Positions 1 to 8,048 of a stretch of DNA of 64,000 nucleotides are shown piece by piece (within the stretch, counting starts at the first letter, position 1; the number at the start of each line of letters is the position of its first letter). The stretch spans positions 3,398,501 to 3,462,500 of the forward strand of contig NC_019703.1 of the NCBI RefSeq assembly GCF_000317045.1, given 5' to 3'. Below the pieces are notes generated by a model, which had not been told where the DNA came from, made no database searches, and saw only the letters and a program-made list of their open reading frames with translations. A program made the translations under genes and the position numbers. Origin of the DNA: Geitlerinema sp. PCC 7407 (GTDB lineage: Bacteria; Cyanobacteriota; Cyanobacteriia; PCC-7407).

Positions 1-620
1 TTTTGCTGGCTGTACTCGACACCGGCCTGGCCCTGGCGATCGACGTTGACGTAGCCCAGCACGTCGGCAAAGAGCTCTTGCTGGGGATACAGGCGCATCT
101 GGTGGGGCACCAGCTCCAAGCCATCGAGGCCCAGGGCCGTGACGCGGGCAGCGCTGTCTTCCGGTAGATTTTCGATCAGCTCGATCCCGCTCTGGGCCGC
201 ACTAAAGCGCTTGAGCAGCTCGGCAGGGCTCAAAGCGACGATGGGAGAAAGCTTTTCGGCGATCGCCTCCGGCGGCTCCTTAAAGAGCTTGGGGTGAACG
301 TACAGCGTCGCCACCGGCTGATCCACCGCAATCACATTGCCATCGCGATCCACAATCGGGCGGCGGGGCACAAAAGGCCGCAAATAAACCTGCTGCTGGG
401 CCTGGGCTTTTTCTTTCAGCTCAGCCGTATGGACAATTTGTAGCCGCACTAGATTGGCCACCAAGCCCAGGGTCGCCGCCAACAAAATGCCCCCAACCAA
501 AAGCATTCGCGATCGCGTCGGGTGAACCGGAGTCCCCGCCGAGGCCTGACCCATCCGGCGGGGGACAGCCCTAGAGTGCCGCAGGGCTCGGCGAGAATTC
601 GGAGGAACAGAAGTTGCCAT
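1..620 (-). CDS. ftsI: Penicillin-binding protein, FtsI/PBP2-type, N-terminal part (cut by window edge)
   Basis: About 206 N-terminal residues are visible, starting at the ATG at 620; the rest lies left of the window. A basic cytoplasmic tail is followed by one membrane segment (around residues 48-65, LLVGGILLAATLGLVANLV). Next comes the class B PBP dimerisation domain with the signature RRPIVDRDGNVIAVD, then GYVNVDRQGQAGVEY, both typical of septal peptidoglycan transpeptidases. The catalytic SxxK, SxN and KTG motifs would lie in the missing part. The FtsL-like gene lies 50 bp upstream on the same strand, the usual ftsL-ftsI arrangement, which favours FtsI over an elongation PBP2. The periplasmic domain would cross-link peptidoglycan at the septum. 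Confidence 0.85.
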   Translation of the reverse strand, partial: MATSVPPNSRRALRHSRAVPRRMGQASAGTPVHPTRSRMLLVGGILLAATLGLVANLVRLQIVHTAELKEKAQAQQQVYLRPFVPRRPIVDRDGNVIAVDQPVATLYVHPKLFKEPPEAIAEKLSPIVALSPAELLKRFSAAQSGIELIENLPEDSAARVTALGLDGLELVPHQMRLYPQQELFADVLGYVNVDRQGQAGVEYSQQ

Positions 621-670
621 AGAGAAAGGAACCAAGCCAGACACAGCAGAAAGAAGCGCGGGACCCTGCC

Positions 671-1207
671 CTAGTAGCCCAAGGGCATCGGGGTGGCCTC
701 AGGGGACTCAGGCTCGGGGGGAACTGCCAGCGGTTGGCGCTGGGGGGCTGGCGTCAAGAAGATGGTGTTGTTGGGGCTCTGGGGAACAAAGCCCGAGTCG
801 GGGCGCTCGGCCTGACGGGCTAGCTGATTTTTGAGCAGCTCATTATTGGCGGTGAGCTGGCGCTCGTTGCGGCGCAGGTGCTCTAGGCGATCGTAGGTCC
901 GTCCCCAGAGCTGCTGGGAATAGACGGTCCAGCCGTAGGCTCCCAGTACCGCCACAACCATCACGAAAGCGGCGATCGCCGAGGTCCGGTGCATCACCAC
1001 CAGGCAGCGGAACCACAAGGGAAGCACTGAGGGCTTGCGCAGGGAAGCAATACCTTTTGGGAGACCGGTCTGGGGATCGATCGCCGCCAGAGGCCGTCGG
1101 CCAGCACGCCCCTGCCGCAAGGCAATCACTTCAGCCTGAGGCTGGCCCTTGACACGCTTTTTGGGTCGCTGACGCGCGGATGTTTTGGATCCCATTACTG
1201 TCGGCAT
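671..1207 (-). CDS. FtsL-like bitopic membrane protein
   Basis: A 178-residue protein immediately upstream of ftsI on the same strand. It has a long basic N-terminal cytoplasmic tail (residues 1-72), one membrane helix (about 74-95, AIAAFVMVVAVLGAYGWTVY), a heptad-like coiled coil (about 100-130, YDRLEHLRRNERQLTANNEL) and a proline-rich tail. This layout and the position next to ftsI match the divisome protein FtsL, which is poorly conserved in sequence. FtsL identity is inferred from architecture and synteny; I see no strong family signature. The start could be the ATG at 1207 or the in-frame ATG at 1195. Confidence 0.7.
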   Translation of the reverse strand: MPTVMGSKTSARQRPKKRVKGQPQAEVIALRQGRAGRRPLAAIDPQTGLPKGIASLRKPSVLPLWFRCLVVMHRTSAIAAFVMVVAVLGAYGWTVYSQQLWGRTYDRLEHLRRNERQLTANNELLKNQLARQAERPDSGFVPQSPNNTIFLTPAPQRQPLAVPPEPESPEATPMPLGY

Positions 1208-1614
1208 AGACTCTCCTCCCCACCGTGATTTTGCATCAAAGGTCTTGCCTACTGCTTGCCCTGCTTACTCGCTCAGCAGGGGATCGCGAGCGCTGTTCCC
1301 CTGATTGTCGCCTGTCTTGCAACAATCAACGCCTTTGTTTTGTGTCTCCAAGGCTTGCGGCCCACGCTGGCAACTGCTTTCTAGGTGCTATTTAGCTGCT
1401 CTGGCCTTTGGGAGACCCCTTGCTGGGCTCCAATATAGCCGAGTTTATTGCTGTCAATGCAACCGTATCATGAGACTCAGCTGGGATTGATCCGCGATTT
1501 GGCCAAGCTTCAGAGAGTTTTAAGCTTTTGACTCGCTGAGATGAGCGGCGGCTTGGGCGATCGCTCGGGTATGGGAGAATGCTGAAAGACCGACTTTCTG
1601 GCCCATTTCCTGTC
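1208..1614. other. Intergenic region between the ftsL-like gene and the DUF3288 gene
   Basis: About 400 bp separating two divergently transcribed genes, so both promoters should lie here. It contains HIP1-type GCGATCGC sequences near 1557-1565. I see no RNA gene or convincing hairpin. Confidence 0.5.
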
Positions 1615-1905
1615 ATGGCAGACGCTAGCGCCAAAGACCAGCAGCATCCCCAAGAACAATCCGATCGCCAGCTCACCCAGCAGCTGCTCGCCAGCGATCC
1701 CAGTGACTTGAATCTGGCTGAACTAGCGCGGCTGCGGGTGAGGTATCAAGGATTTCCTGGAGCGCGAGACATCCAGACAAACCTTGACAAGGCCCTACAG
1801 CGCTGGAACCTGACCGAAGAGGAGCTCTTCGCGCGCACCCGAGAAATCCACAACTCCACCCAGATCTACAAGGGACGCAGCAACCAGCGCGAGGACTGGA
1901 GCTAA
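1615..1905 (+). CDS. DUF3288 family cyanobacterial protein
   Basis: Ninety-six residues if translation begins at the ATG at 1615 (MADASAKDQQHP); an upstream in-frame ATG at 1579 would add twelve residues that do not fit the family. The block LAELARLRVRYQGFPGARDI and the tail LTEEELFARTREIHNSTQIY match the DUF3288 family as I recall it, which is confined to cyanobacteria and has no known function. It is soluble, without membrane segments, and stands alone between two oppositely oriented genes. Confidence 0.8.
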   Translation: MADASAKDQQHPQEQSDRQLTQQLLASDPSDLNLAELARLRVRYQGFPGARDIQTNLDKALQRWNLTEEELFARTREIHNSTQIYKGRSNQREDWS

Positions 1906-1944
1906 GCCCAGCCCTTTCGGTTCTTCAGTTATGAAGGTAAGTCG

Positions 1945-3309
1945 TTAATTTCCCAGTTTCATCTCGAATGGGGAATCAGCACTCTGAGAGTCCGTATCAA
2001 AGATCAGAGAAGACTCAGCTGCTTCGGCGGGCAGATCTGCGGGGGACTCAGGGGGGTCTAGCTGCAACAGCGATCCTGGCAGCTCATCCGGCGATCGCGC
2101 CACTCCCGCAGCGCTCGGCTTGGTCGGCACACTGGCGATCGCCCCCAGAGGAGCCAGTTGCTGCGCGATCTGCGTTTGCTCATTGAGCTGCTGCGTCGAA
2201 GACACCAGGCCCCCTAGTCCCTCCACAAGGCGCTTGAGATCGTCCCGAAAAGACGGATCACCGGTCAAATCATCCAGGTCCGACGTGATTTTCTGAGTAT
2301 TTTGAAAAGTGGCTCGGGCCGCATCCAGAGTCTGCTGTAGCAGCAGCACCGTTTCAGGGTTGTTGAGCGACACAGACGCATTCCGGACGGCCTCCGACGC
2401 CTGAGCCGCATTCGTCGTCAGCAGCTCCAGGTTACGCACTGTCACATTGAGGCGGTTGGCCACTTCGCCCTCACGGCTCAGCGCTGGCGACAGGTCCGTC
2501 AAAATCTGGCGCAGCTGACCGCTGGTCGCATTCAAATTCGTCAGCGTTCCTGTGAGGGCAACGCGATTGGCCGCCAAAAGCTCACTGGCCTGATTCGCCG
2601 TTAGCCCTAGCTGGGCCGCTGCCTGCCCCACCGCATTAGAGGTTGTCACCGTCGAGGCAGACACTGCCCGCAGTTCTTGGTTGGCAGCCTGGGTCAGGCT
2701 CGACACATTTCGGCTCAAGACGGCAATCTCCTCCGTCGCCCCGGCGATGCCCGCCGCCGCATCCGAGGCATTTTTGGTCAGAGAGTTGATGTTCGCTGAC
2801 ATCTCGGGGTCCGTCAGCAAATTGGTCAGGCGCAGGGTCGCGCGAATCAGCTCATCAAAGTTGACGCCAATACTGCCGCTCAGGCGCGTACCGTCACACA
2901 CAATCAGGCTTTCGTCGCAGTCCGGATCGAGGGGGCGGGTGTCTACTTCGGAGCGGGTCAGTTCGACCAGGGGGGTGATGTCGATGGCCACTTCGCCGAT
3001 GAAGCCGGACTGGTTGGATTCGATCAGCACATTTCGAGGAATCAAGAGGTCTGCTGAAGAAATCTCGATGTCGACCTCGACGCTGCCGATCGCGGGCTGC
3101 ACTCGCGTCACTCGACCAACGGTCACGCCCCGATACCGCACAGGCGCGCCGGGCTGGATACCGCCGGTGTTGGCGAAATCGACGGTCGCTTGGTAGCTGC
3201 GGTTGGCTGGATTAAAGCCTTTGAGCCATAGGATCAGGCCTCCTGCTAAGCCAAGCCCCAGCAAAATCAGCAACCCGACTGAGCCTTCTCGAATTGTTCG
3301 CGCGCGCAT
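1945..3309 (-). CDS. mlaD: MlaD/MCE-family lipid transport protein
   Basis: A 454-residue protein with an N-terminal membrane anchor (residues about 10-28, GSVGLLILLGLGLAGGLILW) followed by one MCE domain (about 39-115, with GAPVRYRGVTVGRVTRV and FIGEVAIDITPL). A long helical region with many Ala, Asn and Thr follows. The family forms hexameric rings that carry phospholipids between inner and outer membranes; the cyanobacterial and chloroplast counterpart is TGD2. The matching ATPase gene mlaF lies 130 bp upstream on the same strand, so the two probably act together with a permease encoded elsewhere. The last 60 residues are acidic and look disordered. Confidence 0.88.
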   Translation of the reverse strand: MRARTIREGSVGLLILLGLGLAGGLILWLKGFNPANRSYQATVDFANTGGIQPGAPVRYRGVTVGRVTRVQPAIGSVEVDIEISSADLLIPRNVLIESNQSGFIGEVAIDITPLVELTRSEVDTRPLDPDCDESLIVCDGTRLSGSIGVNFDELIRATLRLTNLLTDPEMSANINSLTKNASDAAAGIAGATEEIAVLSRNVSSLTQAANQELRAVSASTVTTSNAVGQAAAQLGLTANQASELLAANRVALTGTLTNLNATSGQLRQILTDLSPALSREGEVANRLNVTVRNLELLTTNAAQASEAVRNASVSLNNPETVLLLQQTLDAARATFQNTQKITSDLDDLTGDPSFRDDLKRLVEGLGGLVSSTQQLNEQTQIAQQLAPLGAIASVPTKPSAAGVARSPDELPGSLLQLDPPESPADLPAEAAESSLIFDTDSQSADSPFEMKLGN

Positions 3310-3439
3310 GTCGTCTCCTCACTGCGTTTCAGAGGTGAGCCGTCAGAAGTTTGGGGCCTGCTGGAGGGTGGCCGGCAGTTTGCCCCACGGTTGATGCATC
3401 CAGTACATCTGATGCATTAACGCCCCTCTCAGCCGTTGT

Positions 3440-4222
3440 TTATTCTCCTACGACTTGGATGGGTCCCTCGATGCTGCCACTGAAAAACTGACGCACCATC
3501 GGATGATCGGACGTATCGATGTCGTTGACGGTGCCTTCCCACTGCACTTTACCCTGGTACAGAAGCACGATGCGATCGGCGGTGCGCCGAATGGTGCTGT
3601 CTTGGTGAGTGACGATGATGTAGGTGCCGCAGCCGTCGTTGGCGGCCTGGAGGCTGCGAATGAGGTCTTCGATCACGGTGGAGGCAATGGGATCGAGGCC
3701 GGCGGTGGGCTCGTCGTAAAGCAGCAGGTCGGGGGCTCCTTCATCGTCCGGATTGGACATGATTGCCCGCGCAAAGCTAACACGTTTGCGCATGCCGCCG
3801 GAGAGCTGGGCGGGGTAGCGATCGCCCACTCCCGGCAGTCCGACGAGCTCTAGGCTGTGGTCAACGAGTTGGCGAATCCGCGCTGCGGACAGATTGGAGT
3901 GCTGATACAGCAAGAAGCCAACGTTTTCGTCGACGGTCAAGGAGTCAAAGAGGGCCGCCTGCTGAAAGACCATGCCGATCCCTAGGGGTTCTTCGTAGTC
4001 CCCCGCTAGACCTTCGCGCCGCTGACCCATGACGTAGACTTCTCCAGCATCTGGGGCCAGCAGGCCTGCAATAATGCGCAAGATTGTGGACTTTCCAGTA
4101 CCGGAGGGACCAATGATGGCCAGAGCTTCACCCCGATAGATGGTGAGATCAACTCCGTCCAAGATGAGACTTTGGCCAAAGGATTTGGTGATTCCCTTTA
4201 GCTCAATGATGGGCTCCCCCAT
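3440..4222 (-). CDS. mlaF: ABC transporter ATPase, MlaF type
   Basis: A 260-residue ATP-binding cassette protein starting at the ATG at 4222 (MGEPIIELKGITKSFG). A longer reading from 4321 adds 33 residues without family resemblance. Walker A is GPSGTGKST, the signature is LSGGMRKRVSFARAI, and Walker B is LLLYDEPTAGLDP followed by the H-loop THQD. The variant signature LSGGMRKR is characteristic of Mla/TGD3-type ATPases. It would energise the MCE lipid transporter, and the mlaD-type gene directly downstream supports this role. Confidence 0.88.
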   Translation of the reverse strand: MGEPIIELKGITKSFGQSLILDGVDLTIYRGEALAIIGPSGTGKSTILRIIAGLLAPDAGEVYVMGQRREGLAGDYEEPLGIGMVFQQAALFDSLTVDENVGFLLYQHSNLSAARIRQLVDHSLELVGLPGVGDRYPAQLSGGMRKRVSFARAIMSNPDDEGAPDLLLYDEPTAGLDPIASTVIEDLIRSLQAANDGCGTYIIVTHQDSTIRRTADRIVLLYQGKVQWEGTVNDIDTSDHPMVRQFFSGSIEGPIQVVGE

Positions 4223-4607
4223 GGCGTTTGATTCTGTAGGGCAATCTCGCAACGGTGATTCTATATGAGACGGTGTGGATGGGCGATCGCGGCCAATGCT
4301 GGGACACCCCAGCGCACCCAAACGGGGCTGCGCCCCTAGCAGTATAGCTTTGTCGTTCTGGCGGTTTGGTACTGATTCCGCTAATTCGGCGATTCCCTCA
4401 AGGCGATCGCCGCTTTTCCTTCCCGGCTCAGCAACCTTCCATCCTCAGATTGAGTCCAAACTGGACTAGAACCGACCCAGGATGGACTGATACAGTCAAG
4501 GCATTTCTTCTACATCTATTCTGGGTATTTCTCCCAGCCTCTGTTGCGATCGCCTGTGCCCCCCAGTTCGCTTCTTTGCCCCACCCCATGTCTGACCTCG
4601 GTTCCCA
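4223..4607. other. Intergenic region between mlaF and yvcK
   Basis: A 385-bp gap between divergent genes that must hold both promoters. HIP1 octamers occur near 4284, 4403 and 4547. No RNA gene or clear operator is seen. Confidence 0.5.
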
Positions 4608-5978
4608 ATGGCATTTAGCACCTTAAAACAAGCCCTACACACCCTCAAGCGGGAGTCGCGCTATCGGACCCCCAACCGCGTCAACCAGTGGTTCAAATGG
4701 CTCGCCCCTGGTCTTTTGGTCAAACGATGGCTCTTGGTCAGTGCCGGCGGCGTTCTGCTCGCTAGCCTCGGGCTAGCCACCTGGGTCAATCTCACCCCCG
4801 TCCACTATCTGATCGAGCTGGTCGCACAGGTTTTAGGGACGATCGCCACCCTCGTCCCCAACTATATCAGCGGTCCTGTCGCCATCATTTCAGGACTCAT
4901 GCTCATCTTTTGGGGGCAGACCCGGACCCTCGGCTCCATCACCGAAGTCCTCATGCCAGAAGGGGACGAAGAGCTGGTTGACGTCCTGCTGACCCATCGT
5001 CGCCTCAATCGCGGCCCCAAAATCGTCGCCATCGGAGGCGGCACCGGCCTCTCGACCCTGCTGCGAGGCCTCAAAGAATACAGCGCCAACATCACCGCCA
5101 TCGTTACCGTCGCCGATGATGGCGGCTCCTCTGGCCGTCTGCGGCGAGAAATCGGCGTCCTGCCGCCCGGCGACATTCGCAACTGTCTAGCTGCCCTCGC
5201 CGATGAAGAGAAACTGCTCACCGAGCTGTTTCAGTACCGCTTTCGCGCCGGCGATGGCCTAGTCGGCCACAGCTTTGGCAACCTGTTCCTCACGGCCATG
5301 AGCGAGATCACCGGCGATCTGGAGCAAGCCATCAGCGCCAGCTCCAAAGTCCTCGCCGTGCGCGGCCAAGTTTTGCCCGCGACCCTGAGCGATGTGCGTC
5401 TATGGGCCACCCTGGCGGACGGACGCCGCATCGAAGGTGAATCCAGCATTACAGAGGCCAAAGGCACCATTCGCAGCATTGGCTGTATCCCCGCCAATCC
5501 TCCCGCCCTGCCTCGGGTCCTGCGCGCCATCCGCGAAGCGGACTACATCATCATTGGTCCCGGCAGCCTCTACACCAGCGTGATTCCAAACTTGCTGGTC
5601 CCAGAAATCGCAGAGGCGATCGCCCAGCGCCAGGTTCCCAGCATCTATATCTGCAACATCATGACCCAGCCCGGAGAAACCCAGGGCTACACCGTGAGCG
5701 ACCACATCCGCGCCATTGATGAAGCCTGCGGCGGCCGTCGCCTCTTCAATGCGGTGCTCGTCCAAAAGAAAACGCCCTCCGCCCAGGCTTTGATCAACTA
5801 TGCCCAAGAGGGCTCCTACGCCGTCGCCCTCGATCGCGAAAAAGTAATTAACTTAGGTCGGCGCATCGTTCTAGCCAACGTCATGGACGAGGACGAAAAA
5901 ACAGCCCTCGTGCGCCACAGCCCAGAGCGTCTCGCTCGGGTCTTGCTGAAGTGGTACAGCCGCGTTGAAGGACTTTGA
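4608..5978 (+). CDS. yvcK: YvcK/CofD-like UDP-GlcNAc-binding protein
   Basis: A 456-residue protein. The N-terminal 110 residues hold two hydrophobic segments (about 41-61 and 65-105), a membrane anchor common in cyanobacterial members but absent from Bacillus YvcK. The globular part begins with [19 protein letters not shown], then [18 protein letters not shown] and [13 protein letters not shown], which together bind a UDP-sugar. Further blocks are [18 protein letters not shown] and [12 protein letters not shown]. YvcK is needed for gluconeogenic growth and cell-wall homeostasis in Gram-positives; the cyanobacterial role is less clear. Its stop codon overlaps the TTG candidate start of tsaE. 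Confidence 0.9.
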   Translation: MAFSTLKQALHTLKRESRYRTPNRVNQWFKWLAPGLLVKRWLLVSAGGVLLASLGLATWVNLTPVHYLIELVAQVLGTIATLVPNYISGPVAIISGLMLIFWGQTRTLGSITEVLMPEGDEELVDVLLTHRRLNRGPKIVAIGGGTGLSTLLRGLKEYSANITAIVTVADDGGSSGRLRREIGVLPPGDIRNCLAALADEEKLLTELFQYRFRAGDGLVGHSFGNLFLTAMSEITGDLEQAISASSKVLAVRGQVLPATLSDVRLWATLADGRRIEGESSITEAKGTIRSIGCIPANPPALPRVLRAIREADYIIIGPGSLYTSVIPNLLVPEIAEAIAQRQVPSIYICNIMTQPGETQGYTVSDHIRAIDEACGGRRLFNAVLVQKKTPSAQALINYAQEGSYAVALDREKVINLGRRIVLANVMDEDEKTALVRHSPERLARVLLKWYSRVEGL

Positions 5979-6502
5979 GCGCTCAGCAGATCATGAACCA
6001 ACCCAACACTGCCACGCTGTATCTGCCAAATGCTGAGGCAACTCAAAGCTTCGGGCGCTCTCTCGGGCGATCGCTCCCCGTGGGCAGCATCCTGCTCCTC
6101 GAGGGAGACCTCGGCAGCGGCAAAACCACCCTCGTCCAGGGCCTCGGTGAAGGCCTCGGCATCACCGAACCCCTCGTCAGTCCGACCTTTACCCTCATCC
6201 AGGAGTATCTAGAGGGCCGCCTACCGCTGTATCACTTCGATCTGTACCGTCTCGAACCCGCCGAAGCGGATGCCCTCAGTATCGAAACCTACTGGGAAGG
6301 CTTCGAGGTAGAACCCGGCATCGTCGCCATCGAATGGCCCGAACGCCTCACCTACACGCCGCCCGCCTATCTACATATCCAGATCGCCCCCACCGAGGAG
6401 GGTCGCCAAGTGCAGATTCGGGCTGTCGGTGGGCTCTCTCTGGAGGATTTTGACCTTACGCCAGACGCGCTCGATCTCTCTGCAAGCACTCCTCAGCCAT
6501 AG
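5975..6502 (+). CDS. tsaE: tRNA threonylcarbamoyladenosine biosynthesis ATPase TsaE
   Basis: A 175-residue P-loop protein with Walker A at [20 protein letters not shown] and the family blocks [10 protein letters not shown] and LYHFDLYRL, followed by AIEWPERL. TsaE acts with TsaB and TsaD to transfer threonylcarbamoyl to A37 of ANN-decoding tRNAs. Translation may begin at the TTG at 5975, overlapping the yvcK stop, or at the ATG at 5993 ([11 protein letters not shown]). The second fits the family better. Coupling to yvcK suggests one transcript. Confidence 0.92.
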   Translation: MSAQQIMNQPNTATLYLPNAEATQSFGRSLGRSLPVGSILLLEGDLGSGKTTLVQGLGEGLGITEPLVSPTFTLIQEYLEGRLPLYHFDLYRLEPAEADALSIETYWEGFEVEPGIVAIEWPERLTYTPPAYLHIQIAPTEEGRQVQIRAVGGLSLEDFDLTPDALDLSASTPQP

Positions 6503-6574
6503 ATTTTGGGAAATATGGTCCTAGGGGGTTTCGCGATCGCACTCATATTTGTTATATTGATTCCCCAGAGTTAC

Positions 6575-6645
6575 GGCGGCATGGCCAAGTGGTAAGGCAG
6601 AGGACTGCAAATCCTTTACCCCCAGTTCGAATCTGGGTGCCGCCT
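6575..6645 (+). tRNA. trnC: tRNA-Cys (GCA)
   Basis: A 71-nt cloverleaf without encoded CCA. The acceptor arms are GGCGGCA and TGCCGCC with U as discriminator; the anticodon loop reads CTGCAAA with GCA as anticodon; the T arm contains GTTCGAATC. It is the attachment target of the adjacent V-K CAST: the transposon end starts 22 bp after its 3' end, and a 17-nt guide inside the element matches residues 6595-6611. Confidence 0.97.
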
Positions 6646-6666
6646 TCAAATTTTTATGCCCAAAAG

Positions 6667-6788
6667 TGTACAATCACGAATTCTTTGTCGTGTTTCACGA
6701 ATTCGTGTCGTTTGGGCTAGTTTTGACACCCATTTCACAAATTAATGTCGTTTGGGCAATTTGGGGCACGTTTCACGAATTAATGTCG
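6667..6788. mobile_element. CAST terminal end with four TnsB-type binding repeats
   Basis: The end begins TGTACA (6667-6672). Four direct copies of a 16-17 bp repeat follow at 6674-6690, 6695-6710, 6735-6750 and 6773-6788, with consensus TCACGAATTAATGTCG. Two are followed by TTTGGGC. Terminal TGTACA and short repeats ending in TGTCG are the pattern of V-K CAST ends, where TnsB binds. The bases just outside (AAAAG at 6662-6666) would be the 5-bp target duplication if it is repeated at the unseen far end. Confidence 0.85.
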
Positions 6789-7288
6789 CAGTTGACATTT
6801 GGACGTATTCCTGATTTTGCCACATAAGACTTAATCTAACCATAGCCCACTCGTGATGAAGTAAGATAACTTTTGCAGACCCCTGCCTCTTTCAAACCTT
6901 CCTTCGTCGATAGCCACTTGGTTGTTAATGGGCATCTCGCTGTCAAGCTTTCAAAGCGCATTCTTCAGACTAACCAGATTTAGTAAATCTGAATGGAATG
7001 ATGTATTGCCAGTTTCTTACTTTCAATTCTTCTGCACAGGAGGGTGAGCATAGTAGCTCATGCTCGAACAAATACAAACCCACTCAGTTTGGTGTCGAGA
7101 GGGCGAATCGCAACTTTGATAAAGACGCAACCTAGAGAACCAAAGCTGTATCCCTTCTAATGTCGGAACAGCAGTGCAAAGCTGTGCTTCCTAATGCTCA
7201 CTCCTTATTCCAGTTGTTTCTAGACTGGCTGATGCTGAGAAAGCAATTGGAACTTGACTGCTGCGGTAATGTATTTGCCGTGACCTTA
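6789..7288. other. Non-coding CAST end region between the terminal repeats and the CRISPR array
   Basis: About 500 bp without a credible gene. It holds the homing crRNA at 6872-6902. At 7099-7115 (GAGGGCGAATCGCAACT) there is a second stretch resembling the other half of the array repeat (GAAGGGCGATCGCAACT), perhaps a leftover of a decayed repeat. Confidence 0.5.
6872..6902 (-). ncRNA. Delocalised homing crRNA (degenerate repeat plus tRNA-Cys-matching spacer)
   Basis: On the minus strand, 6902-6889 reads GGAAGGTTTGAAAG, close to the 3' end of the array repeat (GGAAGGGTTGAAAG). The next 17 bases (6888-6872) are AGGCAGGGGTCTGCAAA, which matches tRNA-Cys 6595-6611 (AGGCAGAGGACTGCAAA) at 15 of 17 positions. 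The genomic target is preceded by GTA (6592-6594), fitting the GTN PAM of Cas12k. The element end lies 72 bp past the PAM. Such separated guides with short spacers are the known way V-K CASTs home to tRNA genes. Whether this guide is transcribed is not shown. Confidence 0.85.
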
Positions 7289-7481
7289 CTTTCAGCCCTT
7301 CCAGTACCGGAAGGGCGATCGCAACTCTGCGGAGTAGGTTGTCAGGCGAAAACGGAGTGTTGCTTTCAACCCTTCCAGTACCGGAAGGGCGATCGCAACT
7401 CTGCTGGACGAACAAACTCTCGGCGCGATGATCCCGCCTGGACTTTCAACCCTTCCAGTACCGGAAGGGCGATCGCAACTC
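7289..7481 (-). CRISPR. Type V-K CRISPR array, three repeats and two spacers
   Basis: Three copies of a 37-39 bp repeat lie at 7289-7327, 7363-7401 and 7443-7481. Read on the minus strand the repeat starts GTTGCGATCGCC and ends GGAAGGGTTGAAAG, the ending shared by Cas12k-associated repeats; it contains CCTTCC/GGAAGG arms. The copy at 7289 has one substitution (CAG for CAA, plus strand), consistent with the degenerate leader-distal repeat. The spacers are about 35 and 41 bp. Direction is leftward, the same as tracrRNA and cas12k. I could not identify spacer targets within the window. Confidence 0.95.
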
Positions 7482-7659
7482 CCGGTAGCCAAATCCAAAC
7501 ATAATCAGGTTTCGGCAACCTGTTCTGTCCAACCAAACAGATTTTAGAGGTTAACTTTTCTGTTTGAATAAATCATTTAAATGTAGGATTCTGAACCCTT
7601 ACGTATAAAGGATTTGGATTCTGGCAAACCTACCGGGAAGTTGTCCCTAGCTTTAGTTT

Positions 7660-8030
7660 GTCAAAAATTGAGGAAGGTCCCCTTGATCGGGGAAACTTTA
7701 GTGGCTGTCTCGCAGTACGTCTGCACCCTTATCAACCGATTAGCTGAAAGAGCTTTACTCCCTGGTATCAGGCTCGCCAGACCTGACCCCGAACAGTAGG
7801 CTAAGCCTACAGATGTCATTGGACTTTGGTACTCATGATGGAGAACCTAAGCCATCCACATAGCGACAGAAAACTGTTACTGAACTTTGATACCTGTAAT
7901 GGATGTCAAAGCGTTGATACAGCAACAGAACCACCAGGCTAGAAAGTACCTGCTCGTTGAGCAGTAAACTTACCCTTATTTTATGCACTCGCCAATGCGA
8001 TAGCGGCGGAATTGCTCTAATTCTATTGTC
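7660..8030 (-). ncRNA. Type V-K tracrRNA
   Basis: The gap between cas12k and the array contains, on the minus strand and in the right order, blocks I recognise from ShCAST tracrRNA. These are AAGGGTAAGTTTACTGCTC with its paired GAGCAGGTACTTTCTAGCC (about 7972-7935), ATAAGGGTGCAGACGTACTG (about 7732-7713), and the hairpin CCCCGATCAAGGGG (7692-7679). ACCTTCC (7678-7672) follows and can pair with GGAAGGGT at the 3' end of the repeat with one bulge. The ends are approximate. At about 370 nt it is longer than the ShCAST RNA, with extra sequence around 7790-7910. Confidence 0.85.
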
Positions 8031-8048
8031 AAGGTGCAAAAACTATTT

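Noticed and set aside
2681-3196. 171-residue plus-strand frame inside mlaD
   Set aside because: Antisense shadow of the MCE gene in GC-rich DNA; composition is not protein-like.
7160-7504. Open reading frames on both strands through the CRISPR array
   Set aside because: Their similarity comes from the repeats themselves (recurring PFQYRKGDRNS-like strings); not genes.
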